DNA of 64,000 nt from Pseudomonas putida (GCA_041071465.1 CP163498.1:620001-684000); one strand, 5' to 3'. Positions 35,314 through 44,050 are shown, numbered from the stretch's first letter. Numbers and translations are program-made. The notes: generated from the sequence alone by a model not told the origin.

Positions 35314-35371
35314 TTGACAATGTGTTTCTCCGTTTCCATCCTTGTGACCGTGAGCTGCTGACGTCGTCAGT
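35314..35371 (+). promoter_or_regulatory. Promoter-operator module 2
   Basis: TTGACA at 35314-35319 is followed, 29 bases on, by CCGTGAGCTGCTGACGTCGT and the dyad CTGACGTCGTCAG at 35358-35370, as in module 1. The -10 is weak (CATCCT with 17-bp spacing), which would fit activator or leader control. Confidence 0.45.
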
Positions 35372-35437
35372 AACCCAAGCCCGAGCAGTCATGATCTGAA
35401 AGACTGCTACACCCACTGCGGTGTTGATCTCCCCAAA

Positions 35438-35583
35438 ATCGCCAAGCTTCCGGAAGCGCGATTGATCAATCGAGAGATTGATGGAAGCCCACCCAACTTG
35501 CTACATCCCAACCCACGCGGGGAATACTTTCCCCCATGGGCGAAGTGTTTCTCCGCTTTCGCTATTGAAACTGGAGAATCACC
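35438..35583 (+). ncRNA. Structured 5' leader, copy 2
   Basis: Stem 1 ATCGC/GCGAT (35438-35442/35458-35462) encloses GCTT-CCGG-AAGC. Stem 2 is ATCAATC/GATTGAT closed by a GAGA loop (35465-35482). Stem 3 is GGGGAA/TTCCCC (35519-35534). Stem 4 pairs GTGTTTCTCC (35545-35554) with GGAGAATCAC (35573-35582), covering the ribosome site. Compared with copy 1, the stems keep pairing while most bases differ. Confidence 0.6.
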
Positions 35584-36156
35584 ATGAGCAACCAATCCAA
35601 CGAAGCCAAATTCTTCGACCTGCACACCACTGGCATCGGCTACCTCAACCGTATCCGTGAAGTAAGCCCCCGCAAGGGCAAGCCCTTCACCTGTGTCACC
35701 GTTGCAGCTTTGCACGGCGCGACTGATAAAGCCGAGTATTCCTACATCGACTGCAACGTTGTCGGTGCTGAGGCAGAATCGCTGGTTAAACGCTGCCAGC
35801 AGGCCGTTGAAGCCAAAAAGAAGGTGCTCGTCTCCTTCCGAATCGGCGACATCTGGGCTGACGCTTTCACCTATGATAAAGGCGACAAGAAGGGCCAGGC
35901 CGGCGCAAGCCTCAAAGGCCGTCTGCTCTTCATCGGCTGGATCAAAGTTGACGGCAAGCTGGTTTACGAAGCGAAGCCGAAAAATGCCACCCCGCCCACT
36001 GACAATCAGGGACAACCTGGTGTTGATCAAACGTTGAATCAGGAACAACCTGAGCAACCCGTGAATCAGGGACAGCCAGTCGCCGACCAATTCGGTGAGC
36101 AACTCGACCCTGTCCTCGGTAATGATCTTCCCAAGGAAGCCAACCAGGCTGCATAA
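35584..36156 (+). CDS. DUF3577 domain-containing protein
   Basis: A 190-residue ICE protein of the DUF3577 family (STY4534-like): KFFDLHTTGIGYLNRIREVS, YSYIDCNVVGAEAESLVKRC, VLVSFRIGDIWADAF. The C-terminal 60 residues are an Asn/Gln/Pro-rich tail with repeated NQGQP/NQEQP. The fold resembles a small OB-like single-strand-binding domain, but function is unproven. The start is masked by the leader hairpin. Confidence 0.82.
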   Translation: MSNQSNEAKFFDLHTTGIGYLNRIREVSPRKGKPFTCVTVAALHGATDKAEYSYIDCNVVGAEAESLVKRCQQAVEAKKKVLVSFRIGDIWADAFTYDKGDKKGQAGASLKGRLLFIGWIKVDGKLVYEAKPKNATPPTDNQGQPGVDQTLNQEQPEQPVNQGQPVADQFGEQLDPVLGNDLPKEANQAA

Positions 36157-36164
36157 CCCCTATC

Positions 36165-36207
36165 AAGGCGCTGATTTCAGCGCCTTCATATTCTGCCAAG
36201 GAGGCAG
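36165..36207 (+). promoter_or_regulatory. Hairpin pair before the 52-residue gene
   Basis: A strong stem AAGGCGCTGA/TCAGCGCCTT (36165-36186) follows the DUF3577 stop and may act as transcript stabiliser or weak terminator. A second stem CTGCC/GGCAG displays AAGGA in its loop just before ATG 36210. Confidence 0.5.
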
Positions 36208-36209
36208 TC

Positions 36210-36368
36210 ATGAAAATCCTGTTCGCGTTGAACCTTCTAATCCTGGTCGCCGCTGTAATCCTCGGCGACATTGTTTTCGGTGCCTGCGCTTTCATTGGGC
36301 TGAGCGGTTTCGCGATTAACGTGCTCAACCGCAAAGCCAGCACAGTCCCGACTGCGCTCCCCCACTGA
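36210..36368 (+). CDS. Small membrane protein
   Basis: A 52-residue protein, nearly all hydrophobic up to residue 38 (LFALNLLILVAAVILGDIVF, GACAFIGLSGFAINVL), so one or two membrane helices. Unknown family. Confidence 0.55.
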   Translation: MKILFALNLLILVAAVILGDIVFGACAFIGLSGFAINVLNRKASTVPTALPH

Positions 36369-36443
36369 TCACTAACCTGATTCCTACCCAATAGGGGACG
36401 ACGATCCCCTTCGGGAGGCGTTTTCCTCACAAAGGACTTCGCC

Positions 36444-36869
36444 ATGCCCTACTGCATCACTGTCGCTGGAGATATTCAGCAGTGCTTCCCTGACTTCGCT
36501 ACCGCGCGCTCAGATATTCAGGAGCTGCGTAACCAGGGTCAGAAACCTAGGCTGTACTACTCGACCTCATTCGCGCATCTGGGCTGTGAGATCGATGATA
36601 ACGGGGTGCGAATCCCAGACTACACGAACATGCAGTGGTGCGATTACGCCAAGCTGCTTCCTCACTTCGCCTCATCCTGGTCAATCACGGATGATGAACT
36701 GTCAAATGACAGATATCGTCTTGTTGATGTCTATGCGCAACTCAGCGGCCGTGAATACCATCTAGCTGACATGGCCTATGCCCGAGGCGAGATAACTCCC
36801 AAGGATCTTCGGGTTAATACATGCCTTATCAGGGTCATACAGGGTCTTATGGATCCGAATGATCTGTAG
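36444..36869 (+). CDS. Hypothetical protein
   Basis: A 141-residue protein (MPYCITVAGDIQQCFPDFAT, RLVDVYAQLSGREYHLADMA). The leader holds GGGGACGACGATCCCC and a TCCT/AGGA pairing over the ribosome site. No family recognised. Confidence 0.6.
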   Translation: MPYCITVAGDIQQCFPDFATARSDIQELRNQGQKPRLYYSTSFAHLGCEIDDNGVRIPDYTNMQWCDYAKLLPHFASSWSITDDELSNDRYRLVDVYAQLSGREYHLADMAYARGEITPKDLRVNTCLIRVIQGLMDPNDL

Positions 36870-36934
36870 CATTTCACTTAACCGTATCGGGAACATCACC
36901 CGATCTGGCTGATGATCCTCAATGGAGAGACATC

Positions 36935-37012
36935 ATGCCTCCGCTGAACTTCGAGCGAAATTTCGAACTCCTCTACGTACCAATCGATGCGACGTATGCC
37001 ATCGTGCTGTAA
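36935..37012 (+). CDS. Possible 25-residue peptide
   Basis: The frame MPPLNFERNFELLYVPIDAT...YAIVL starts seven bases after GGAGAG. Its leader (CGGG/CCCG hairpin, then CCTC...GGAG) parallels that of the 116-residue gene at 37101, which argues that the start is used. No family recognised. Confidence 0.4.
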   Translation: MPPLNFERNFELLYVPIDATYAIVL

Positions 37013-37100
37013 CAACCAGACATCCTTCGGCTGCGCTCTTATAAACCTTATCGGGTACATCACCCGAGCGGGTTGGTGACCCCCTCATCGGAGAATCACC

Positions 37101-37451
37101 ATGTCTGAAGCCACCCAAGTCTTCAATGGCGTCATGTTCATCACCAATCCCTTCGAGAAACGAGTTGCCGGGGCCTTCATCCGCGTAGACGTGCTTGAGC
37201 GGCGGTTCGCGGACTCAATCAAAGCTAGCTCGAACCTCGCCCTGGATCGCTGTGGCCAACACTTCGAACTGTACGAGATGAGCCTGCTCACTACGCTGCG
37301 CGATCAGTATGCAGCTCTCACCTTTCCTCACGACCAGTTGTTCAAACGTGAGGCAGAACGGCAAGGCTTCCAGCTCGATGATGAGCACTACCGCGCTGTA
37401 CAGGAAGCTAGTTCCAACCTCTGGGAAGAGATCTACGAAGACATGATCTGA
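37101..37451 (+). CDS. Hypothetical protein
   Basis: A 116-residue protein (FNGVMFITNPFEKRVAGAFI, ending EEIYEDMI), acidic overall. The leader at 37046-37098 repeats the CGGG...CCCG hairpin of the preceding small gene, with CTCATCGGAG at the ribosome site. No family recognised. Confidence 0.6.
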   Translation: MSEATQVFNGVMFITNPFEKRVAGAFIRVDVLERRFADSIKASSNLALDRCGQHFELYEMSLLTTLRDQYAALTFPHDQLFKREAERQGFQLDDEHYRAVQEASSNLWEEIYEDMI

Positions 37452-37572
37452 CCCACCCTGTATCACCAGTCCTCCACCCCGAAGGGTATCCCTTCGGGGG
37501 ACTTTCAAAGCAGACACCTGGCAACTGTGAGGCCTCAGCCTACAGTCCGGGAAACGAATTCCGTATTGGTTC

Positions 37573-37757
37573 ACTGTCGTTGACAGTGCCTCCCGGAGCC
37601 AGGGTTTAAGGCTCCAGCGCGTTGCGCCAACCCACCCAAGATCGCCGAGCACTCGGCAGCGCGATCGCATCACCCAGTGATGGAGTGCCTTCTACATTAC
37701 CTACCTGCGGGGATCTCATCCTCGCGGACGAGGCCTCGCTTTATTTGGAGACCTCAT
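37573..37757 (+). ncRNA. Promoter region and structured 5' leader, copy 3
   Basis: TTGACA (37580-37585) lies in the dyad CACTGTCGTTGACAGTG. The leader repeats the two-stem core: GATCGC/GCGATC (37640-37645/37661-37666) around CGAG/CTCG, then CATCAC/GTGATG with loop CCA (37668-37682). The GGGGAA stem is replaced by CGGGGATCTC, and a CCTCG/CGAGG hairpin (about 37719-37732) precedes GGAG. Sequence shared with copy 2 includes CGCGAT and TGATGGA. Confidence 0.55.
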
Positions 37758-38078
37758 ATGTCGTTTTCCCCCGCCTCATCCGAGGCATACCTCACCCTTC
37801 CTGTAGTCTTGGACAACCCGGCTTGGATGCGGGCGGTCTATCTCGAAAACCCCATGCGGGTGGCCGAGATGAGCCAACGCCTCGCCACTGTCGTCCAGGC
37901 GGCGTGGCAAGAGCTCAAGCAGCAGCCTCAGGCCAGTGCTCTGTCCTTCGGTGTGTACACGAAGCGCCACACCGGCCGCGACCGTGACTGGGTCGCCCTC
38001 ATGTTGCAAATCGTGACCCCCGAGGACGAGCCATCCTACATCCAGATCCAGCTGCAGCACACTGCAGACCCCGCCTGA
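37758..38078 (+). CDS. Hypothetical protein
   Basis: A 106-residue protein starting at ATG 37758 behind GGAG; an in-frame ATG at 37677 lies inside the structured leader and is rejected. Sequence: AYLTLPVVLDNPAWMRAVYL, then KRHTGRDRDWVALMLQIVTP. No family recognised. Confidence 0.6.
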   Translation: MSFSPASSEAYLTLPVVLDNPAWMRAVYLENPMRVAEMSQRLATVVQAAWQELKQQPQASALSFGVYTKRHTGRDRDWVALMLQIVTPEDEPSYIQIQLQHTADPA

Positions 38079-38146
38079 CACAGCCATTTTTACTCACCCA
38101 GAGGGGTCACCCTCTGGGTGGCTTCTCTCAACCAGGAGCACGCCAC

Positions 38147-38557
38147 ATGGCACAATCACCCAACCCATTCCACATCGCTACCGGCGATCACCCTGTACCT
38201 CATCCTTGCTACAGCCAAGCGTTCGAGATCGCCTCGGCACACTTGCCCGAGGAGGACTGGGAGGAGCTGCAGGCACTCGTAGAAACTGCTGATACAGCTC
38301 TGCTTCATTTCGAGTGCTTCACCCTGCCCGACAGTGACGCCATCGGCTTCAAACTTCTCAGTACGCCCTGGACCGACCAACATCTGGGACAGCACTGGGG
38401 GTACGACCTGTCGACACTTCAAGCTCTGCAAGCCGCCGAGGGTTTCAGCGAGGAGACCATCCAAGTGCTCACCCTTGCCGCTCAGGCTGAAGTGAGGTTC
38501 CTGGTCATCGACCCCAACAGCAACGTTCTCTACGGTCTGCCTCTGTTCGACTACTGA
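38147..38557 (+). CDS. Hypothetical ICE protein, possibly DUF5983-like
   Basis: A 136-residue acidic protein (FECFTLPDSDAIGFKLLSTP, ending VIDPNSNVLYGLPLFDY). The D.NSNVLYGLP ending reminds me of DUF5983-type ICE proteins, but this is a weak resemblance. It is preceded by a strong CACCCAGAGGG/CCCTCTGGGTG hairpin and CTCTCAACCAGGAG. Confidence 0.6.
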   Translation: MAQSPNPFHIATGDHPVPHPCYSQAFEIASAHLPEEDWEELQALVETADTALLHFECFTLPDSDAIGFKLLSTPWTDQHLGQHWGYDLSTLQALQAAEGFSEETIQVLTLAAQAEVRFLVIDPNSNVLYGLPLFDY

Positions 38558-38617
38558 TCACCTTCCACCTCGCGGGGAGCACCCGCTGGTGTTCCCCATG
38601 CCTTACGGGGAGCGCAC

Positions 38618-39223
38618 ATGATCTCCATCACCGGCCAGTTGGCCATCCGCACCATCTCCGGTCGACTCGGGCTCTTCAACGTCGGCCGCCTCAGTACCTC
38701 GATCGGTGAGTTCACCATCAAGGATGCTCTCCTGGATCAGTACCAGGAGGGTAAATACCGAGGTGACTTCGCAATCAAGCAGATTCGACCTTCGTACTAC
38801 TCGCACGGCGGTCGACTCGTTGTTGAGATCAGGGCTGAACTTGAGGGCATGACCCTGGAGGATGTCACAGGTCTCAGTCGCGAGGACGAAGAACACCTGC
38901 CAACAAACGTCCCTGACCCTCTTGAAGAGGACGGGCCACCATCCACACCGATACCGCCACGTCGGACTCCAAATACACCGGCGCGACGGCCCCAAACTGA
39001 TGCCTTCGCCTCGGATGAGCCCTTCGGGATGAGTCCAACGGCACCACCAAGCACGAACGACATCGATGCCGAGCTGTTTGGCACGGTGTGGCCACTGGGC
39101 GAAACCGTGAGGCTCGACACTACCGTTGACCGACAACGGCTTCGCGCCCAATGCACCCGACTGGACCAGCTCGGTTTCACCATGGACTTCAAAACTCAAA
39201 CCTGGACCAGGGCCTCGCTTTAA
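38618..39223 (+). CDS. DUF3275 family protein
   Basis: A 201-residue protein. The first 75 residues (ISITGQLAIRTISGRLGLFN, VGRLSTSIGEFTIKDALLDQ, YRGDFAIKQIRPSYY) are the DUF3275 domain of PFGI-1-class ICEs. A Pro-rich linker and a C-terminal helix follow. A GGGGAGCACC/GGTGTTCCCC hairpin precedes the start. Function unknown. Confidence 0.82.
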   Translation: MISITGQLAIRTISGRLGLFNVGRLSTSIGEFTIKDALLDQYQEGKYRGDFAIKQIRPSYYSHGGRLVVEIRAELEGMTLEDVTGLSREDEEHLPTNVPDPLEEDGPPSTPIPPRRTPNTPARRPQTDAFASDEPFGMSPTAPPSTNDIDAELFGTVWPLGETVRLDTTVDRQRLRAQCTRLDQLGFTMDFKTQTWTRASL

Positions 39224-39315
39224 AGCGCCCTGCCACACCACTGCCGTGGTCAACCTGAACCACGCACCCTGAGGGGCCTCCTCGGGGGGCTCCATTCTCT
39301 ACCTGGAGCACCACC

Positions 39316-39570
39316 ATGAACGCCATCTTCAGCAACTTGAGCAAACAAACCCTCGCGAACATCGAGGACCAGCTGTCCAACAACGAGGTGTCGACTGACG
39401 AGGAGCTCGTCGACCTGTTCATCGAGGAGTTGGAGCTCACACTGGACCAGGCGGAGGCCGCTATCCGCCTGCGTGACCAGTATCGCATCCAGATTTTCCT
39501 TGCTGGTCACGGGCCACTGCACAATGAGAAACCCGTGGTGTTCGATCCAGACACCAGGACCTTCAACTAA
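39316..39570 (+). CDS. Hypothetical protein
   Basis: An 84-residue acidic, helical protein (LANIEDQLSNNEVSTDEELV, LDQAEAAIRLRDQYRIQIF). Its ribosome site is paired in CTCCA/TGGAG. No family recognised. Confidence 0.55.
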   Translation: MNAIFSNLSKQTLANIEDQLSNNEVSTDEELVDLFIEELELTLDQAEAAIRLRDQYRIQIFLAGHGPLHNEKPVVFDPDTRTFN

Positions 39571-39633
39571 CCACCAGACCACCCCGGGGGGCTTCCGCCC
39601 TCTGGGACGGACGCCTCCACTACGGAGGCCATC

Positions 39634-40230
39634 ATGCACCCATCCCCCTTGTTCCAGATCGAAGAATGCCCGGACCTGTACGTCGACGCCTGTGTGTGCG
39701 ACGAGCAACGCAACCTGGTGTTCATGTCGGCCTGGGGTCGTGACACCGCACTGCAGGAGTTTCTGGCCAGGCTCACACTTGGCCGAGAAGAGAATGGCAT
39801 CGAGCAGTTCCACATTCTCGTCGACGGGCGGAGCATTCCCGTTTTCCCTAACCATGACCTACTGGAAAAGCGCACCACACGGCAATTCCGCGGCACCCTA
39901 TTCGGCAGCATGTTGCACCTCTGGCTGTTCGATCGGCGCGCTTCGGTGCCCGACCAAGCCAATCACTTCGCTTTTGCCCTCCTGGAGCGCAATGAAGCCC
40001 CTCACCAACGGCTTTGGCCACTGGTGATCGAGACCTGCCCGCTTCCCCTTCTCCCCCACTGGCACGAGCCCGTGATGGAAGTCCTCACCCAGCACCGCAT
40101 GCTGACTGCCCTACCCGGGGCGATCGGCAACGTCTGCGCCTGGCGGCTCGCTCTTCAGCTCGACGTGCTCGAGCCCTCCCTCGGAGAGCTGATCCGTCGC
40201 GGCGAACTCACTATCGAAGCTCAGGCGTAG
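39634..40230 (+). CDS. Hypothetical protein
   Basis: A 198-residue protein (FQIEECPDLYVDACVCDEQR, FHILVDGRSIPVFPNHDLLE, HWHEPVMEVLTQHRMLTALP). The ribosome site is buried in the perfect stem GCCTCC/GGAGGC at 39612-39628. It directly precedes the methyltransferase gene. No family recognised. Confidence 0.6.
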   Translation: MHPSPLFQIEECPDLYVDACVCDEQRNLVFMSAWGRDTALQEFLARLTLGREENGIEQFHILVDGRSIPVFPNHDLLEKRTTRQFRGTLFGSMLHLWLFDRRASVPDQANHFAFALLERNEAPHQRLWPLVIETCPLPLLPHWHEPVMEVLTQHRMLTALPGAIGNVCAWRLALQLDVLEPSLGELIRRGELTIEAQA

Positions 40231-40262
40231 GCCTGGGCTCACCTATGACTCAAGGAACGCTT

Positions 40263-41702
40263 ATGGCCCTTATGTTTCCGCGCCTGGCGCGCAACTTTGC
40301 CCGCAACGGCTACTACCCCACCGATGAGATCACGCTCGAACGCACGCTGCAGGCGCTCACTCCCGCCACCTCGGGCAGGATGAGGATCTGCGACCCCTGC
40401 GCCGGCGAGGGTGTTGCCCTTGCTGAAGCAGCTCACCTCCTGGGCCGCGACCAGGTCCAAGCATTCGCCGTCGAGTACGATCGCGAACGCGCGGATCACG
40501 CGCGTGGCCTGCTCGATCGGGTGCTGCACAGCGACCTCTTCGACACCTTGATCAGCCGCCAGTCGTTCGGCTTGCTCTGGCTCAACCCACCCTACGGTGA
40601 CCTCGTCGCGGATCACTCCGGTGCATCCCAGTACCAAGGCAGCGGCCGCCGGCGCTTGGAGAAAGCTTTTTATCAACGCTGCCTCCCGCTTCTGCAGTAC
40701 GGCGGCGTCATGGTGCTCATCGTTCCTCACTACGTGCTGGACGACGAGTTCACTGGATGGCTGAGCAACCACTTCACCGAAATGCGTGTATACGGTGCTG
40801 CAGACCCCACCTTCAAACAGGTGGTGATCTTCGGCATCCGTGTACGTCGGCAGGACCTGGCCCGGGTTTCCACCAACCAGGTGAGGTCTCGCCTGCAGGC
40901 GATCGGCGCCGGCCAGGAGCAAGCTGAGGAGATCCCAGCCAACTGGACATGGGAGCCGTACCTCGTCCCGTCAGCTGCTAGCGAGCTGGAGCACTTCTAC
41001 CGCATTACCCTGGAGCCGGAGCAATTCGCCTCCGAGATCCTGCGGTTGCGGGGCCTCTGGCCAGACTTCAACTTGCACTTCGGGAAAACCGGGCTTCAAC
41101 CCCGAGCCCCTGTCCGCGAGCTTTCACGCTGGCACCTCGCACTGGCCCTGGCCGCCGGCGCAATCTCCGGTGTTGTACGTTCGAAGTCGGGGCGGACCTT
41201 GGTCGTGAAGGGTGATACCTACAAGGACAAGGTGCGCAAGACCGAATTCACTGAGGACGAGAAGGGTAACGTCTCAGAAGTCAGGATCCTCACCGACCGG
41301 TTCATTCCGATCATCCGCGCCTGGGAAATGACACCTTCCTCGGTGAACCACGGCCAGGTGCTGATCATCAGTTCCTCACCGGCGAGCAACGACGAAACGC
41401 CTGCAACCGACCAGTCAGTTGCAACGCCGCTGTTCAACCCGGGGCAGATCATGATGACCGCTGCTGTCAGCCATCTGGTCGAAACCGGGCAGCTCAACCC
41501 TACTCCCGCGCTGAAACGCCATCTTGCTGGCGACTGGGGTGAGCTATGCGATGACGATCGATCCTCCAATCAGCTCGCGCTTACCCATGGAGACCGTTTG
41601 TTCTCAAGCTACGACATCGACGCCGGCGACGAGTCCAGGCTCTGGATCATCACCGAAGCCGACCGCAGCTCCACTACCCTGCTACTTCCCAGCGACTACT
41701 GA
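40263..41702 (+). CDS. DUF6094-type N6-adenine DNA methyltransferase
   Basis: A 479-residue class I SAM-dependent methyltransferase. Motif I DPCAGEG is near residue 43 and the N6-adenine catalytic motif NPPYGD near 108. A long C-terminal region (EVRILTDRFIPIIRAW, MTAAVSHLVETGQLNPTPAL) follows. AAGGA sits seven bases before ATG 40263; an in-frame ATG at 40245 is an alternative. The pair with the downstream helicase is a recurrent ICE arrangement; a role in self-methylation against host restriction, or in transfer, is inferred. Confidence 0.82.
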   Translation: MALMFPRLARNFARNGYYPTDEITLERTLQALTPATSGRMRICDPCAGEGVALAEAAHLLGRDQVQAFAVEYDRERADHARGLLDRVLHSDLFDTLISRQSFGLLWLNPPYGDLVADHSGASQYQGSGRRRLEKAFYQRCLPLLQYGGVMVLIVPHYVLDDEFTGWLSNHFTEMRVYGAADPTFKQVVIFGIRVRRQDLARVSTNQVRSRLQAIGAGQEQAEEIPANWTWEPYLVPSAASELEHFYRITLEPEQFASEILRLRGLWPDFNLHFGKTGLQPRAPVRELSRWHLALALAAGAISGVVRSKSGRTLVVKGDTYKDKVRKTEFTEDEKGNVSEVRILTDRFIPIIRAWEMTPSSVNHGQVLIISSSPASNDETPATDQSVATPLFNPGQIMMTAAVSHLVETGQLNPTPALKRHLAGDWGELCDDDRSSNQLALTHGDRLFSSYDIDAGDESRLWIITEADRSSTTLLLPSDY

Positions 41703-41800
41703 CCAGCGCCACAACAGCTCCCCACCCCACACCAACCCACAGGGTATGTCCATACCCGTCTGGGTTTGTGCATGCCCTGTTTTCCCTGCAGGAGATGCAC

Positions 41801-44050
41801 ATGAACGCACTGACCCAGGCGGCCGCCTCGGCCAACTCCCCCCTGAATATCAACCTGACCGATTTCATCGACGAGTTCGGCGACGAGCTCTTGGAATCTC
41901 TCAACCGCTCCAACCCTCCGGTCTACACCGGCAGCATTAACGAACAGCGGCAGGCCGTGATGGCGAACCTCAAGCGAACGCCATTCGTGGCGCAAGCTGA
42001 GGTTGTCCAAGCTATTGCGGCGCTACTGCTCGATCGCAACGAGCAAGCCGCGATCATCAACGCCGAGATGGGTACCGGGAAGACGATGATGGCCATCGCT
42101 GTCGCTGCAGTGATGCATGCATCAGGCTACCGTCGGACACTCGTCATCTCACCGCCCCACCTGGTCTACAAGTGGCGACGTGAGATCCTGGAAACCACGC
42201 CAGACGCCCGCGTCTGGGTACTGAACGGCCCGGACACGCTGGTCAAGCTGCTCAAGCTGCGTGACCAGTCGGGGCAAACCTACGACGGCCGGCCGGAGTT
42301 CTTCATTCTCGGCCGAGTCAGGATGCGGATGGGTTTCCACTGGCGACTCGCCTGCTGGAAACGGCGTACTGCAGGTGGCCAGCTGCTGGCAGCATGTCCA
42401 GATTGTGGCCAGGTCCTCGAGGACCTGGAGGGCAACCTGGTCACCGTGGACGAATTCGAGCGCGGTGATCGCCGTCGCAACTGCACGGCCTGCAACGCTG
42501 CCCTCTGGACGCTTATGCGCCCAGGCAAAGCCGATGGTGGGGACCGACGCTCGACGATCCTGAAGTCGATGTGCCGGATACCGACGATCGGCCCGGTCCG
42601 GGCGGACCGGCTGCTGAACGACTTCGGCGAGGACTTTCTGGCCTCGATGCTGGTGGACAACGTCTCAGAGTTCATCAACTTGATGGACGCGAAAGGCAAC
42701 TTCGTCTTCAGCGACCGCCAGGCCAAACGCATGGAGCGGGCGATGGCCAACATCGAGTTCGGATTCGGCGAAGGCGGCTACCAGCCGACAGAGTTCATCA
42801 AGCGCTACTTACCCGATGGCTTCTTCGACCTGCTGGTTGTCGACGAGGGGCATGAGTACAAGAACAGCGGCTCGGCCCAAGGCCAGGCCATGGGAGTGTT
42901 GGCCGCGAAGGCGCGTAAAACCTTGCTCCTCACCGGGACCTTGATGGGGGGCTACGCCGACGACCTGTTCTACCTCCTGTTCCGCATCCTCACCCAGCGC
43001 ATGATCGAGGACGGCTACCGACCCAACGCACGCGGCAGCATGGCGCCTGCAGCCATGTCGTTCATGCGCGATCACGGCGTGCTCAAGGACATCTACACCG
43101 AGCGCGATGGCGATTCGCACAAGACCGCCAAGGGCAAGAAGCTGTCGGTACGCACCGTGAAGGCCCCAGGCTTCGGCCCTAAAGGCATCCACCGGTTCGT
43201 GCTGCCATTCACCGTGTTCCTGAAACTCAAGGATATCGGCGGCAATGTGCTGCCCAGCTACCAGGAGGAATTCATCGACGTGCCCATGGCGCCGGAGCAG
43301 GCCTCGGCCTACCTGCGCTTGGCGGCCACGTTGACAGCTGAACTCCGCCAGGCTCTGGCCCGGAGAGACACCACCCTTCTGGGAGTGGTGCTCAATGTGC
43401 TGTTGGCCTGGCCGGATTGCTGCTTCCGATCGGAGATGGTCAAACATCCTCGCACCCGAGACACGCTAGCCTTTGTGCCGGCGCTCTTCGGCGACGATGA
43501 ACTGATGCCCAAGGAGCAGGCGCTGCTGAACCTATGCCTCGAGGAGAAAGCGAAAGGCCGCAAGGTCCTTGCATACACCGTCTACAGCGGGACGCGCGAT
43601 ACCACGTCCAGGCTGAAGAAGGTCCTCGAGCAGGCCGGTCTGCGCGTTGCGGTACTGCGGGCCACGGTTGAAACGGCTCGGCGCGAGGACTGGATCCTCG
43701 ACCAGGTCGACCGCGGTATCGACGTGCTGCTCACCAACCCGGAGCTGGTCAAGACCGGGCTGGACCTGCTGGACTTCCCAACCATCGCGTTCCTGCAGAC
43801 GGGGTACAACGTGTACACCCTACAGCAAGCCGCGCGGCGGTCGTGGAGGATTGGGCAGAAACATCCGGTCCGCGTGATTTTCTTCGGCTACGCCGGCAGC
43901 TCGCAGATTACCTGCCTGCAACTGATGGCCAAGAAGATCGCGGTGGCGCAGAGCACTTCGGGCGATGTACCGGAATCCGGGCTCGACTCACTGAACCAGG
44001 ATGGGGACTCTGTTGAAATGGCTCTTGCTAGACAGCTTATAGCTACATGA
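41801..44050 (+). CDS. Superfamily 2 (SNF2-like) helicase
   Basis: A 749-residue helicase. Walker A NAEMGTGKTMM is near residue 87, a zinc-ribbon-like insertion CPDCGQ...CTACN near 200-233, the Walker B variant VVDEGHEYKN near 346, LLLTGTLMGG after it, and motif VI QAARRSWRIGQKHPVR near 675. DEGH replaces DEAH. ATG 41801 is chosen over 41768 because the latter lies in a strong leader hairpin (GTGCAT/ATGCAC around AGGAG). It probably works with the adjacent methyltransferase. Confidence 0.85.
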   Translation: MNALTQAAASANSPLNINLTDFIDEFGDELLESLNRSNPPVYTGSINEQRQAVMANLKRTPFVAQAEVVQAIAALLLDRNEQAAIINAEMGTGKTMMAIAVAAVMHASGYRRTLVISPPHLVYKWRREILETTPDARVWVLNGPDTLVKLLKLRDQSGQTYDGRPEFFILGRVRMRMGFHWRLACWKRRTAGGQLLAACPDCGQVLEDLEGNLVTVDEFERGDRRRNCTACNAALWTLMRPGKADGGDRRSTILKSMCRIPTIGPVRADRLLNDFGEDFLASMLVDNVSEFINLMDAKGNFVFSDRQAKRMERAMANIEFGFGEGGYQPTEFIKRYLPDGFFDLLVVDEGHEYKNSGSAQGQAMGVLAAKARKTLLLTGTLMGGYADDLFYLLFRILTQRMIEDGYRPNARGSMAPAAMSFMRDHGVLKDIYTERDGDSHKTAKGKKLSVRTVKAPGFGPKGIHRFVLPFTVFLKLKDIGGNVLPSYQEEFIDVPMAPEQASAYLRLAATLTAELRQALARRDTTLLGVVLNVLLAWPDCCFRSEMVKHPRTRDTLAFVPALFGDDELMPKEQALLNLCLEEKAKGRKVLAYTVYSGTRDTTSRLKKVLEQAGLRVAVLRATVETARREDWILDQVDRGIDVLLTNPELVKTGLDLLDFPTIAFLQTGYNVYTLQQAARRSWRIGQKHPVRVIFFGYAGSSQITCLQLMAKKIAVAQSTSGDVPESGLDSLNQDGDSVEMALARQLIAT

